Position numbers and translations under genes: made by a program
NCBI RefSeq assembly: GCF_009882915.1
Contig: NZ_WTUW01000001.1
Span: 310,357-374,356 of the forward strand
Length of the DNA: 64,000 nucleotides
Direction: 5' to 3'
Source: Sneathiella litorea
GTDB taxonomy: Bacteria; Pseudomonadota; Alphaproteobacteria; Sneathiellales; Sneathiellaceae
Shown here: piece after piece, positions 1-8,827 of the stretch
Position numbering within the stretch: the first letter of the stretch is position 1
How the letters are laid out: every line of letters begins with the position of its first letter
Notes under the pieces: model-generated
What the model saw: the letters and a program-made list of their open reading frames with translations, nothing else
Databases searched by the model: none
Told to the model about the DNA's origin: nothing

Positions 1-1
1 A

Positions 2-52
2 AAGGCAGATCGACGGGCTCTTGACAAACTACGCTCAAAGCATGAGGAATGA
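2..52 (+). CDS. 3' end of an upstream gene (partial)
   Basis: An open frame enters from the left edge and stops with TGA at 50-52. It encodes a short, highly charged tail ending RSKHEE. It precedes the next start by 24 bases on the same strand, as expected for an upstream operon member. Only 16 codons are visible and other frames also cross the edge, so reality and identity are uncertain. Confidence 0.3.
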   Translation, partial: KADRRALDKLRSKHEE

Positions 53-76
53 GCCAAATTCATCGCAAAGGAAACC

Positions 77-571
77 ATGGTGACACGTCAGAATAAACTT
101 GATCAATATATGACCGCCTGGGATGCAGATGGCACAGGGTATTTTAAGGTCGCACGCATCCTGTTGGACGAAGCCGATGACGCCAAAAAGCTGGAGGCTG
201 AGGCCAAACGGGCGGCACGAAATATCGAAGCGGAAGTCATGTATGCCTGGGACCTTGGTGAGCCGAAAAGCGATGCCTGGTGGCTAGGCTGGGGGGGATA
301 TGACCTAGAAGAGGATATTCCCTTCTTCGCCGTCATGGCAAAAGCTGAGGTTCAGGAAAAGATCCGGGCTTTCGATCCAAAAGATAACGAATTCGAATGT
401 GAAACCGTTGACGAATTTAAAGAAATATTATTTGGCGCCTATGATGAACAACTGTCAGCCGCAGAATTGATTCGCGGCTTTGAAGATTGGTTCAACTCCC
501 TCGACGAGGCCGCGCAGAAAACGCTTCTTAAAGATCTAAACAGCTGGCTGCGAAATACAAAAGAGAACTAG
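77..571 (+). CDS. Conserved-looking hypothetical cytoplasmic protein
   Basis: This encodes a 164-residue acidic protein without signal peptide or membrane segment. The ATG at 77 follows an AAAGGAAA Shine-Dalgarno-like stretch. It is predicted mostly helical: an Ala/Glu/Lys-rich helix lies near residues 30-55, a Trp/Gly-rich stretch (DAWWLGWGGYD) near 66-76, and a second helical part at the C-terminus. I recognise no catalytic motif or family. A hydrolase gene starts 22 bases downstream on the same strand, so the two may be co-transcribed, but that does not reveal a function. Confidence 0.65.
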   Translation: MVTRQNKLDQYMTAWDADGTGYFKVARILLDEADDAKKLEAEAKRAARNIEAEVMYAWDLGEPKSDAWWLGWGGYDLEEDIPFFAVMAKAEVQEKIRAFDPKDNEFECETVDEFKEILFGAYDEQLSAAELIRGFEDWFNSLDEAAQKTLLKDLNSWLRNTKEN

Positions 572-593
572 CCGTTCAAGGAAAGATTGCGAT

Positions 594-1283
594 ATGGCCT
601 TTGTGTTTGACCCGATTGAAACACCCTCAGTTATCGTGGCGGGAAGCGATCTTCGCTACCCAGTAAGGCGTATTTTCTGCGTCGGACGCAACTACGCGGA
701 ACATGCACGTGAAATGGGCGGGGATCCGAACCGCGAGCCCCCTTTCTTTTTTACAAAACCCGCCGATGCCGTTGTTGAAAGTGGCGCAAGCATTCCCTTT
801 CCCAAGGCCACGAATGACCTTCACCATGAAGTTGAACTGGTCGTTGCTATCGGCAAAAAAGGTGAGAATGTCACAGCAGAAAACGCAAAAGAACTTATCT
901 TTGGGTATGCTGCCGGAATAGATCTTACACGTCGGGACCTGCAGAAAGTTGCCAAAGAGAAAGGGCGGCCCTGGGATAGTGGCAAGGCCTTTGATCAGTC
1001 TGCCCCCTGCGGCGCGATAACTCCCGCGGCAGAAGTCGCGAATATTGAGCAGGCCAAAATCTGGCTGACGGTGAATGATGAAATCCGTCAATCCGCTTCG
1101 ATCTCAGACCTGATCTGGTCAATTAGCGATGTGATCTCCATCCTGTCCGAAGCCTTTATTCTGATGCCAGGAGACCTGATCTATTCAGGCACCCCGGCAG
1201 GCGTCGGCGCTCTCTTACCGGGTGATCACGTTGTTGGCCATGTCGATGGGTTGTCATCAATCGACATCCGCCTCGCTATCTGA
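594..1283 (+). CDS. Fumarylacetoacetate hydrolase family protein
   Basis: This 229-residue protein belongs to the FAH superfamily, which hydrolyses C-C bonds in fumarylpyruvate or acylpyruvate-type compounds, or isomerises related diketoacids, using a divalent metal. Visible family signatures are RRIFCVGRNYAEHA near residue 25, FFFTKPADAVV near 50, the metal-ligand block HHEVELVVAIG near 80, GIDLTRRDLQ near 110 and the C-terminal GDLIYSGTPAGVG. The length matches single-domain fumarylpyruvate hydrolases. An AGGAAAG ribosome site precedes the ATG. No aromatic dioxygenase lies beside it, so the substrate is unknown; acylpyruvase or oxaloacetate decarboxylase activity is also possible. Confidence 0.88.
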   Translation: MAFVFDPIETPSVIVAGSDLRYPVRRIFCVGRNYAEHAREMGGDPNREPPFFFTKPADAVVESGASIPFPKATNDLHHEVELVVAIGKKGENVTAENAKELIFGYAAGIDLTRRDLQKVAKEKGRPWDSGKAFDQSAPCGAITPAAEVANIEQAKIWLTVNDEIRQSASISDLIWSISDVISILSEAFILMPGDLIYSGTPAGVGALLPGDHVVGHVDGLSSIDIRLAI

Positions 1284-1404
1284 ATTGACGCGCCCGGATC
1301 AACAATTTATTTGACTAAATACTGCACCACGTTACATGGAAATTAAAGTGAAAGTCCGGTTCTCTTGTGTTGGCGTTTCCAATCCAGATAATTATAGGTG
1401 ATCA

Positions 1405-1764
1405 ATGCAGAATTTTCGAAACATCTTAATTTGTGGAATATCCTTTTTTGCCCTTTCCTCCTGCGCGGGTAACGAGGATTACCTTCAACAGAGTATTGCC
1501 GCCTTTGGTCCGGAAGATTGCGAACCCGTTGTTGAACAGCAAATTGATAGATTGAAAATCGACCGGAATAAAATTTCAAATATTGATTATCTCACCTATC
1601 ACATCTCAGAAGGCGATTCCGGTGAGGAATATAACTATCAGGGCTGGGTCAGTTTTAATAACTGTAAGGGTAATTTTGTTGTCGATATGAATAAGTCCTG
1701 CCAAATCTTAAAAACCTACTCACTAGGAAATTGCAGAATGGAGGATATCGTCGCCCAGAACTAA
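1405..1764 (+). CDS. Small predicted lipoprotein, unknown function
   Basis: The 119-residue product starts with a short lysine-free n-region (one Arg), a hydrophobic stretch and the lipobox LSSC, with the lipidated cysteine at residue 20. This predicts export and anchoring to a membrane, probably the outer one. The mature part carries three further cysteines (CEP, NNCKG, SCQIL) and a fourth in GNCRM, enough for two disulfides in the periplasm. An AGGTG ribosome site lies five bases before the ATG. I recognise no domain. It stands alone, and an AT-rich stretch follows. Confidence 0.6.
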   Translation: MQNFRNILICGISFFALSSCAGNEDYLQQSIAAFGPEDCEPVVEQQIDRLKIDRNKISNIDYLTYHISEGDSGEEYNYQGWVSFNNCKGNFVVDMNKSCQILKTYSLGNCRMEDIVAQN

Positions 1765-2087
1765 TGTACCTTTCTGCCTTCAGGGGAGAGGTGCAAAAAA
1801 TTGATTCGCGTTAACCATAACCTCCTGAAAAATTTAATTTTTTCCACAAAAGTCATTAAAAATATGAAACCGGATGAGACGTAACAAGATGTTTTTCTAA
1901 GGTTTTTTAAATTTTAACTAAAATTGTCGTATTTTTGCTCAAAATTAACCATAATTTGTAGTTTTTGAGTAGTTTTCGCCCTAATTTCCCGCTAAAATAT
2001 GAAAAGTGATCCGAAACAGGTCTTACGGATTCTTAAATTTCGGATTGCGACCAATCATTCGAGAATGAGACGGGAAAAGCGCATTAA
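1765..2087. promoter_or_regulatory. AT-rich intergenic region with CtrA-type TTAACCAT sites
   Basis: This 323-base stretch has no credible gene and is visibly richer in A and T than its flanks. It contains two copies of TTAACCAT (1811-1818 and 1945-1952) plus several further TTAA tetramers. TTAACCAT resembles the left half of the alphaproteobacterial CtrA box (TTAA-N7-TTAA) and is a known shorter CtrA motif, so CtrA control of the following gene is a plausible inference. No spacing exactly matches the full consensus. Confidence 0.4.
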
Positions 2088-2810
2088 ATGAGTTTCGCTC
2101 GCCACAATCGTGGAAGGCCCCTTTTTAGCCAGGCTGACATTGTCTCGGCGCGGGAGCGTGCGCTACTTGCGGAAAACAGGCAGCTGCGCGATAGGAACAC
2201 GCGCTTGAAAGATGCCATGCTCACGCTAGTCGAGAGGATTGAGACACAGCTACCCTCCCTCAAAGAGAACGCAGCCGCCTTCGAGCAATCATACTCAAGC
2301 AATTCACGCCAGAATAAAGCAACCGAACAGGCCTATCGGGAGCGGTCCCGACGGTATCGATATCCGAAGCCTCCGAAGATGGAGGTTTATGAAACTTTTG
2401 AGGAACCCATTGAGTTTGGGGACCCTGCCCCTGAAATGCGTTTCGGTAAAAAAGCCCCGCCAAGGCCCGAAAAGCCAACTGCAACATCAACCTCAGGGTC
2501 AGAACCCTATTCCGCTGATTTTGTCATTTCCCCCGAACTTGCGCCTGAGGAAATTGATATTCTGAAGTCACCGACACGGAACCGCCCACATCGGCAGCGC
2601 GAAACTGTTGACGTCGTCGATCTGCATCCCGCAAGCTATGGCGGTACCGAGACCGAGAGGGCTGAGCACTATGAGGCAGGCGCCTCCAGTCAGTCGGAAA
2701 TTCCCGCTTTTGAATTTCCGGAAGAAGAAGACGTTATTGATATTGATTTTGAGCGCAGGGAAACGTTGCGCGCAGCAATGCGTCGGCGAGTCAATCGCCT
2801 GCGCTGGTAA
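2088..2810 (+). CDS. Hypothetical protein with N-terminal coiled coil and acidic disordered tail
   Basis: The 240-residue product has no signal peptide. Residues about 18-55 form a heptad-like coiled coil (ARERALLAENRQLRDRNTRL). A long region rich in Pro, Ser and Glu follows that should be disordered. The C-terminus is acidic (FPEEEDVIDIDFERR) and then ends in a short Arg-rich helix. This layout suits a scaffold or polar-localisation protein better than an enzyme. The TTAACCAT motifs upstream suggest cell-cycle or motility regulation by CtrA, which is inference. I recognise no family. Confidence 0.65.
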   Translation: MSFARHNRGRPLFSQADIVSARERALLAENRQLRDRNTRLKDAMLTLVERIETQLPSLKENAAAFEQSYSSNSRQNKATEQAYRERSRRYRYPKPPKMEVYETFEEPIEFGDPAPEMRFGKKAPPRPEKPTATSTSGSEPYSADFVISPELAPEEIDILKSPTRNRPHRQRETVDVVDLHPASYGGTETERAEHYEAGASSQSEIPAFEFPEEEDVIDIDFERRETLRAAMRRRVNRLRW

Positions 2811-2884
2811 ATCCTGATAAGTTTCGCTATTCTCGGTGCCATTATGATACGAACCATGGCAACAGCATAATCTGAAATATTCAA

Positions 2885-3574
2885 ATGCCCCTTCCCGCCA
2901 ACCGCCAAGAGGAACTTTCTCTGCCCGCTCTCTATAGTTTCCGTCGCTGCCCTTATGCGATGCGGGCACGCATGGCGATCACTTACTCAGGTGTAAAGGT
3001 TGAGTTACGTGACATCCTTTTAAAGGACAAGCCAGAGGAAATGATTGCTGCAAGCCCAAAGGCGACTGTTCCAGCGCTCGTTCTGCAGGATGGCCATGTG
3101 CTGGAGGAAAGCCTTGATATCATGCTATGGGCCCTTTCGCAGAACGATCCCGAAAACTGGCTCCCAATGGAAAAAACAGCCCAGGCTGAGATTTTTGCAC
3201 TAATAGAGGAGAATGACGGCCCCTTTAAAGCCAATCTGGACCGATATAAGTACCATGTCCGCTTTCCGGAGAAGACGCGAGAAGACTACCGCGCAGAAGC
3301 AGAGAAGTTTCTTACAATACTGGAGCAAAGACTGTCAGATAGCTCTTTCTTGACGACAAACAAACCAACCCTTGCAGATATCGCAATCTTTCCCTTTATC
3401 CGGCAGTTCGCAAACTCGGACCTTGGCTGGTTTAAGTCAGCACCATATCCCCATCTTCAACGCTGGCTTGATGGTTTTCTTTCTTCAGATCGGTTCGCCT
3501 ATATCATGAAAAAGCGGCCGATCTGGGAAGAAGGAACGATTGGCGAAGTTATTCCGGCTACCGATGGAACCTGA
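2885..3574 (+). CDS. Glutathione S-transferase family protein
   Basis: This 229-residue protein has the two-domain GST layout. A thioredoxin-like N-domain carries the motif CPYAMRAR at residues about 19-26 and the cis-Pro region KATVPALVLQDG, with ESLDIMLW as the GSH-gamma-Glu binding ES pair. An all-helical C-domain contains the N-capping motif PTLADIAIFPFIRQF. The active-site Cys is typical of omega/beta-like GSTs that act as thiol transferases rather than conjugating enzymes. It overlaps the start of the next gene by 11 bases, suggesting translational coupling. The substrate is unknown. Confidence 0.85.
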   Translation: MPLPANRQEELSLPALYSFRRCPYAMRARMAITYSGVKVELRDILLKDKPEEMIAASPKATVPALVLQDGHVLEESLDIMLWALSQNDPENWLPMEKTAQAEIFALIEENDGPFKANLDRYKYHVRFPEKTREDYRAEAEKFLTILEQRLSDSSFLTTNKPTLADIAIFPFIRQFANSDLGWFKSAPYPHLQRWLDGFLSSDRFAYIMKKRPIWEEGTIGEVIPATDGT

Positions 3575-4061
3575 ATTTTTTGGAGAGTCCGGTGCGGATT
3601 TCAGCCCCTGCGGCGCCTATCGCTATCGGCTTTGGCGGCGCTGGAGTGACGGCCCAAGCGTCGCCTTTATAATGCTGAACCCATCAACCGCTGACGAATT
3701 CCGCAACGATCCAACGATTGAGCGATGCCACCGCCGGGCGGTCGATATGGGGTATGGCGCCCTTGAGGTTGTCAATATCTTCGCCTATCGCGCCACGGAT
3801 CCGAGAGAGCTCAAGAAATGCCCTCATCCGGTCGGCCCGGATAATGATATCGCTTTGCTGCAGACCGCGAACAGCGCCGATATGGTGATCTGTGCCTGGG
3901 GTGGCCATGGAAATCACCGGGGCCGCCATGAGGAAGTTCAGCGCCTCCTGAAGGCGCATGAGATAACGCCCCATGTCCTGTCATTGACTCAAAAGGGGCT
4001 CCCCGGGCACCCCCTCTATCTTCCCTATTCACGGCAACCCGTCCCGTGGACTGATTTTTAG
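3564..4061 (+). CDS. DUF1643 domain-containing protein
   Basis: The product is 165 residues from the ATG at 3564, which lies inside the last codons of the GST gene. An upstream TTG at 3540 would add eight residues but is less likely. It shows the DUF1643 hallmarks: [12 protein letters not shown], then [34 protein letters not shown] and a late AWGGHG motif. The family has no established biochemical role; members are small cytoplasmic proteins found beside varied genes. Overlap with the GST gene and close spacing to tdk imply one transcript. Confidence 0.85.
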   Translation: MEPEFFGESGADFSPCGAYRYRLWRRWSDGPSVAFIMLNPSTADEFRNDPTIERCHRRAVDMGYGALEVVNIFAYRATDPRELKKCPHPVGPDNDIALLQTANSADMVICAWGGHGNHRGRHEEVQRLLKAHEITPHVLSLTQKGLPGHPLYLPYSRQPVPWTDF

Positions 4062-4074
4062 GAACAAGACAGTC

Positions 4075-4653
4075 ATGGCCAAACTATATTTTAATTACTC
4101 CACCATGAACGCCGGCAAATCGACCACCCTCCTGCAATCCAGTTTCAATTATCAGGAACGGGGAATGCGTCCCTTTCTCTTTACGGCCGCTCTGGATAAT
4201 CGCTATGGCGTTGGCAAGATTGCGTCCCGAATCGGCCTGCAGGCTGAGGCAAGCCTTTTCTCAGCCGACACTGACCTTCTCAAAGTCATTGAGGAGGAGA
4301 TCAAAGTCCAGCCTGTCGATTGTGTCATGATCGACGAGGCCCAGTTCCTGACCCGAGATCAGGTTTTCCAGCTCTCCGAAATTACAGACAAACTCAAAAT
4401 CCCCGTTCTGGCCTATGGCCTGCGCACAGATTTTCAGGGCAATCTGTTCGAGGGGAGCCAATATCTTCTCGCCTGGGCGGATGAACTCAGGGAGCTGAAG
4501 ACCATCTGTCATTGCGGCAAGAAGGCCACCATGGTGATCCGCGTGAATGAAGACGGCCAGCCGGTTCGTGAAGGCGCACAAAAGGAAATTGGCGGCAACG
4601 ATCGCTACGTCGCCCTCTGCCGTTTCCATTTCAAGGAAGCGGTCTATTCATGA
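4075..4653 (+). CDS. tdk: Thymidine kinase
   Basis: This class II thymidine kinase (192 residues) phosphorylates thymidine to dTMP with ATP in the salvage pathway. The P-loop is [10 protein letters not shown] near residue 11, the Walker B-like stretch is [11 protein letters not shown] near 82, and the lasso/zinc region has CHCGKK near 143 with a partner Cys in VALCRFHF near the end. The [15 protein letters not shown] block before it is characteristic of the family. Length is normal. It is the last gene of the short plus-strand group beginning with the GST, and it converges on an acyl-CoA dehydrogenase gene. Confidence 0.96.
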   Translation: MAKLYFNYSTMNAGKSTTLLQSSFNYQERGMRPFLFTAALDNRYGVGKIASRIGLQAEASLFSADTDLLKVIEEEIKVQPVDCVMIDEAQFLTRDQVFQLSEITDKLKIPVLAYGLRTDFQGNLFEGSQYLLAWADELRELKTICHCGKKATMVIRVNEDGQPVREGAQKEIGGNDRYVALCRFHFKEAVYS

Positions 4654-4686
4654 AAAATGCCGGGAAACTTGCTCGCTCCCGGCATC
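4653..4686 (-). terminator. Rho-independent terminator of the pimC/pimD-like operon
   Basis: An inverted repeat ATGCCGGG (4657-4664) / CCCGGCAT (4678-4685) forms an eight-pair stem. On the minus strand it is followed by a run of five T, giving a classical terminator 26 bases after the stop of the minus-strand acyl-CoA dehydrogenase. It may also stop plus-strand readthrough from tdk. Confidence 0.75.
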
Positions 4687-4710
4687 TATCTTGTTGACGT
4701 TCACTCGGCT

Positions 4711-5847
4711 TTAGGAAGCCAGCGCGGCGTATTTCTTGAAGTGGTGGTCAGTGTTACCGAACAGCATTTCAATTGTCGTCAGGCGCTTGAAATAATGACC
4801 GATAGAGTATTCATCGGTCATGCCCATCCCGCCGTGGAGCTGTATTGACTGCTCACCAACAAATTTCGCCGCCTGACCAATTTGCGCCTTTGCGGCAGCA
4901 ACCGCTTTACGGCGTTCTGTCTCGTCATCAAGCTCAAGCTTCATCGCCACCATATCAGACATGGATTTGGATTGTTCCGCCTCCATATACATATCGACCA
5001 TACGATGCTGCAGAACCTGGAACTTGCCAATTGGCGTACCGAACTGCTTGCGTTCTTTCATATACTCATTGGTGATATTGTTTGCCGCCTGCATCGCCCC
5101 GACGGCTTCGGCGCATAGCGCGGCAATCGCGCGATCAACAACCTTTTCAATAACAGGGAGGGCTCCCCCTTCCTCGCCGAGCAAGGCATCTGCACCAACT
5201 TTGACATCTTTAAGAGTAATATCGGCAGCGCGCTGACCGTCAATTGTGCGATAGTCCCGACGGGTCACACCGCTTGAATTGTTATCCACGACGAAAAGGG
5301 AAATACCATTCTCGTCACGGGAATCGCCGCTGGTGCGCGCGGAGACGATAATCTTGTCCGCTGTCGTACCATGATAGACAACTGCCTTATGACCGTTCAG
5401 TACATAACCGTCGCCAGACTTGGAGGCGCTGGTTTCCACATCATTTAAATCAAAACGCGATTGCGGCTCTGCGTAGGCGAAAGCGAGCATCATGTTGCCT
5501 TCGATAACTTCCGGGATAATTGCCTCGATTTGTGCCTCGTTGCCCGCTTCAGCAACCAGACCACCACCGAGAATGACAGTGCTCAGGAATGGTTCCAGCA
5601 CCAGACCGTTTCCCATATTCTCCATCATGATGGCCGTTTCAATGGCTGTGCCGCCAAATCCGCCGACTTCTTCCGGGAAGGGCATGCCAAGCCAGCCAAG
5701 TTCTGCCATCGTTTTCCAATGGTCCCGGCTGAACCCGAGTTCCGTATCCGCGAGTTTCGCGCGTGCCTCGGCCGAGTAGTTATCCTTCACGAACCGTTCG
5801 ACACTGTCTTTGAGCATGTTTTGCTCATCGGAAAGTTCAAAATCCAT
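4711..5847 (-). CDS. Acyl-CoA dehydrogenase, PimD-like (small subunit)
   Basis: This 378-residue FAD-dependent acyl-CoA dehydrogenase begins MDFELSDEQNMLKDSVERF, as in the small subunit of pimeloyl-CoA dehydrogenase (PimD) of Rhodopseudomonas palustris. Family marks include LGMPFPEEVGG, a central AFAYAEPQSRFD stretch and the C-terminal IQLHGGMGMTDEYSIGHYFKRL. The usual bacterial catalytic YEG/YGG motif is replaced by IEMLFGNTDHHFKK, so this subunit is probably non-catalytic and pairs with the neighbour. The open frame extends upstream into the partner gene; the MDFEL start at 5847 fits the family length. It lies 13 bases after the PimC-like gene, clearly the same operon. Confidence 0.85.
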   Translation of the reverse strand: MDFELSDEQNMLKDSVERFVKDNYSAEARAKLADTELGFSRDHWKTMAELGWLGMPFPEEVGGFGGTAIETAIMMENMGNGLVLEPFLSTVILGGGLVAEAGNEAQIEAIIPEVIEGNMMLAFAYAEPQSRFDLNDVETSASKSGDGYVLNGHKAVVYHGTTADKIIVSARTSGDSRDENGISLFVVDNNSSGVTRRDYRTIDGQRAADITLKDVKVGADALLGEEGGALPVIEKVVDRAIAALCAEAVGAMQAANNITNEYMKERKQFGTPIGKFQVLQHRMVDMYMEAEQSKSMSDMVAMKLELDDETERRKAVAAAKAQIGQAAKFVGEQSIQLHGGMGMTDEYSIGHYFKRLTTIEMLFGNTDHHFKKYAALAS

Positions 5848-5860
5848 CTTATAATTATCC

Positions 5861-7057
5861 TTATAATCCCAGAACCATTTTGGAGACGATGTTACGTTGA
5901 ATTTCATTACTGCCGCCATAAATCGTGGCGGCGCGCAGATACAGATGCTCGGCCATTGGACCATGTGCATAATCCGGCCCAACCGGAGCTTCATTTCGGC
6001 CCGCATAAGACCGTTCGGCCTCATAAGGTGCGCCATACATACCGAAGGATTCAACAAGAAGGTTCGTCAATCGCTGCTGTATTTCCGTTCCCTTGATCTT
6101 CAGGAGCGAGGGCTCGGCAGAGAGCTGCTTGCCGTTGGCAATCATGGAAAGCATTCTCAACTCAGTATATTCCAGTGCCATCAAGTCAACCTCAATGCGG
6201 GTCAGCTTGTTGATGAAATCAGTATCTTCTGAGAGCGGACGCCCGCCGGAGCGTTCGGCCTTCGCAATCTCCTTCAGCCGTTCAACCTGCCGTTTGGAGC
6301 GGCCAACGCGAGCAATGCTTGTACGCTCGTTCCCCAAGAGGAATTTTGCGTAAGTCCAGCCCTTGTTTTCCTCACCAATTCGGTTGACGACGGGGACTCG
6401 CACGTCCTCGAAGAAGACTTCATTCAGGCTATGTTCTTTATCAATACCGATGATCGGTTTTACGGTAATGCCCGGCGTCTTCATATCAATCAGAAGGAAA
6501 GAAATACCCTCCTGTTGCTTGACCGAGCTGTCCGTGCGAACGAGGCAGAAAATCATGTCTGCATAATGTGCGTAAGAAGTCCATATTTTCTGGCCATTGA
6601 CGATATAGTCATCGCCATCGCGAACCGCTTTCGTTTGCAGGGAGGCAAGATCCGAACCGGAACCCGGCTCAGAATAACCCTGACACCACCAGTCATCGGA
6701 ATTCAGGATACGCGGCAGATAATAGTCTTTCTGTTCCTGATTACCGAAGGTATAGATCACCGGGCCAACCATGCTCACGCCGAAGGCTGTCGCAACTGGC
6801 GCGGCCGCATAGCCGAATTCCTGTGCGGCAATGTATTTCTGAGTGATGGTCCAGCCAGTTCCGCCATACTCGACAGGCCAGTTCGGCGCCATCCATCCTT
6901 TTTCGTTGAGAATTTTCTGCCACCTGGTTTGCCCTTCCTTGGTTGGATGCAGGCCGCGGTCACAGCGATCTTTCACATCCGCGGGAAGGGAGGTTGCGAG
7001 AAACTCGCGAACCTCATCGCGAAACGCCAAATCTTCTTTACTAAACGTTAAATCCAT
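5861..7057 (-). CDS. Acyl-CoA dehydrogenase, PimC-like (large subunit)
   Basis: The 398-residue protein begins MDLTFSKEDLAFRDEVREF, matching large subunits of pimeloyl-CoA dehydrogenase (PimC), which together with PimD oxidise medium-chain dicarboxyl-CoA esters to the 2-enoyl form. Seen motifs are the substrate/FAD stretch GYSEPGSGSDLASLQT near residue 130 and the C-terminal ATIYGGSNEIQRNIVSK. The motif has Gly where MCAD has its catalytic Glu, so the base would have to come from elsewhere, as in LCAD or IVD. I chose the ATG at 7057 because GGAG lies six bases before it; upstream in-frame ATGs at 7069 and 7078 lack this. First gene of the pair. Confidence 0.87.
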   Translation of the reverse strand: MDLTFSKEDLAFRDEVREFLATSLPADVKDRCDRGLHPTKEGQTRWQKILNEKGWMAPNWPVEYGGTGWTITQKYIAAQEFGYAAAPVATAFGVSMVGPVIYTFGNQEQKDYYLPRILNSDDWWCQGYSEPGSGSDLASLQTKAVRDGDDYIVNGQKIWTSYAHYADMIFCLVRTDSSVKQQEGISFLLIDMKTPGITVKPIIGIDKEHSLNEVFFEDVRVPVVNRIGEENKGWTYAKFLLGNERTSIARVGRSKRQVERLKEIAKAERSGGRPLSEDTDFINKLTRIEVDLMALEYTELRMLSMIANGKQLSAEPSLLKIKGTEIQQRLTNLLVESFGMYGAPYEAERSYAGRNEAPVGPDYAHGPMAEHLYLRAATIYGGSNEIQRNIVSKMVLGL

Positions 7058-7228
7058 CGGGTTCTCCATTATTGTCATGGGTTTCTTCAGGCCCATTTAC
7101 GTTTCATGCTAGGACGGCTTTTTCCTCATTGCAAGCGTGGCATTCAATATGCCGTTCAGGGGCCTGCAAGGCAAGCCTTCCCGTAGCTTAACGAAGGCGA
7201 ATGCCGCTGATATCCAACCAGCCCGAGA

Positions 7229-8827
7229 TCAGTATCTCCGGAATCGGGCAAGTCCATCCCTCTCGATCTGCTGTACCAGCCCGACTTCCCAGTCCAGATA
7301 CTCCTGCATCCGCCGCCGGACTGCCTCCTGGTCGTTGGTATCATAGGGCTTGTACCAGACGTCATCCGTGCGGCTGAGAAGATTTGTTTCACCACTTTCC
7401 ATGACGAGGGATGCCTCGGCCCAGGCGTTTGTGCCGCCATCGAGGACACGTACAATTGTCTGCGGGCGCAGCTTTTCAATTTCAGGTGCGGCGAGATGCG
7501 CAAGATTTCCATCGGGTGACGTCAGAATAATCAGTCCAACCGCGGGGATAAAGATATGATCTTCTGCCAGCCGTGCGCGGATCGCCCAGTAGGCGCCAGG
7601 AACATGTCCATTTCTGTATTCAAGGGAACTCGCGAGATCGATCACCGCAACAGCCTCACCCGATGCGAGTACCGCATCAAGCTCCAGCGCAGAAAGAACC
7701 GATGCTTTCGTGATTTCCGGCGTTGGCATCTGGCCCTTTTCAACCATCTCGTCCTTAGTTGCGGTAAGGACATAAACCTCGGGCCAGTTCATCTGGATCA
7801 GCCACGACGCTGTCATCACCCCCCTGACCGCGTCATCATCAACAAGAACAAGCCGGCTATTGCGGACCGCGACATACTCGTCGGTTGCTTGAACCAGCTG
7901 CCCCCCGGGAGAGTGCATCGCGCCAGGAAGATGCCCTGCGAGATATTCCTCCTCACTTCGCACATCGAGGATATAGAGGCTGCGACCTTCCGCCTCTTCA
8001 TGCAAGGTCTGCAGTTGCGCCATATCGATCCGCTTCACACCAAAGCGGTCAGCGACATCCTTCGCGGCCCGCTGACTACGCGACAAGGCCTCATAACCTG
8101 GCAGGGGCGCAATATCGTCTTTCCGATGGGCAAGTTCCAGTCCAGCGAGATACCATCCCATTGTCCCGTCTTTCAATGCCGCGACCGGATTTCTGACCCC
8201 TGCATTAATCAGGGATTGCGCCCCGATGATGCTACGGGTTCGACCTGCACAGTTGACAACAATTTGCGTATTTTCATCCTCGACAGACTCATGCACGCGG
8301 TGAACTAGTTCCGCGCCGGGCATATCAACCCCGCCCGGAATCGACATGCGGTGATATTCTGGAAATGGCCGGCTATCGAGCACAACAATTTTCTCACCCG
8401 CCTCCCGACGTGCGGAAAGGTCCGACGCGGTAATATGGGGTGTGCCGTACGTTTCCTCGACAAATTCACCGAATGCCTTGCTAGGCACATTTACCCCAGA
8501 GAACAGCTCAAACCCTGCATCATGCCAGCCTACGACGCCGCCCTCGACGAGACTGACGTCGCTATACCCAAGATCCTGCAGCTTTTCCGCAGCCCGCTCT
8601 CCCAATGGAAGACCCGGGCCTTGGTCCAGAATATATACCGGCGCAGTTTTACGCGGGATCAGGCGTTCGGCCCTCAGCTCTAGATGACTAAGCGGTAACG
8701 GGATCGCAAAAAATGGATGCCCTTCGGAATGAACGCCCTGTTCCCGCACGTCGAGGACCGCATATTCCTGCGTATTTTCCTTCATGATGGCGCGAAGCGC
8801 CGCCGGGGAGACTTTCTCGAACTTCAA
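7229..8827 (-). CDS. Four-domain rhodanese-like protein
   Basis: The 532-residue protein contains four rhodanese-homology domains in tandem (roughly residues 5-110, 130-235, 265-365 and 375-475) plus a helical C-terminal tail. Only the second domain keeps the catalytic loop cysteine: Cys193 in NCAGRTRS. The loops of domains 1, 3 and 4 read LDQGPG, VDDDAVRG and TSPDGN and lack it. Rhodaneses move sulfane sulfur through a cysteine persulfide. The gene overlaps the upstream thiol dioxygenase by four bases (ATGA), so the two proteins are made together, pointing to oxidative degradation of a sulfur compound. Cytoplasmic; no signal peptide. Confidence 0.87.
   Translation of the reverse strand: MKFEKVSPAALRAIMKENTQEYAVLDVREQGVHSEGHPFFAIPLPLSHLELRAERLIPRKTAPVYILDQGPGLPLGERAAEKLQDLGYSDVSLVEGGVVGWHDAGFELFSGVNVPSKAFGEFVEETYGTPHITASDLSARREAGEKIVVLDSRPFPEYHRMSIPGGVDMPGAELVHRVHESVEDENTQIVVNCAGRTRSIIGAQSLINAGVRNPVAALKDGTMGWYLAGLELAHRKDDIAPLPGYEALSRSQRAAKDVADRFGVKRIDMAQLQTLHEEAEGRSLYILDVRSEEEYLAGHLPGAMHSPGGQLVQATDEYVAVRNSRLVLVDDDAVRGVMTASWLIQMNWPEVYVLTATKDEMVEKGQMPTPEITKASVLSALELDAVLASGEAVAVIDLASSLEYRNGHVPGAYWAIRARLAEDHIFIPAVGLIILTSPDGNLAHLAAPEIEKLRPQTIVRVLDGGTNAWAEASLVMESGETNLLSRTDDVWYKPYDTNDQEAVRRRMQEYLDWEVGLVQQIERDGLARFRRY

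Noticed and set aside
4657-4848. Small plus-strand frame after tdk
   Set aside because: It begins in the terminator stem and runs antisense into the PimD-like gene.
5848-6057. Upstream extension of the PimD-like gene
   Set aside because: The added residues overlap the partner gene and do not resemble the family; the MDFEL start fits.
5461-6096. Plus-strand frame overlapping the PimD/PimC-like genes
   Set aside because: It lies opposite two certain coding genes and shows no family pattern.
7156-7512. Minus-strand frame overlapping the end of the rhodanese gene
   Set aside because: It is in another frame of the same strand and has no family features; the rhodanese frame is continuous and domain-rich.
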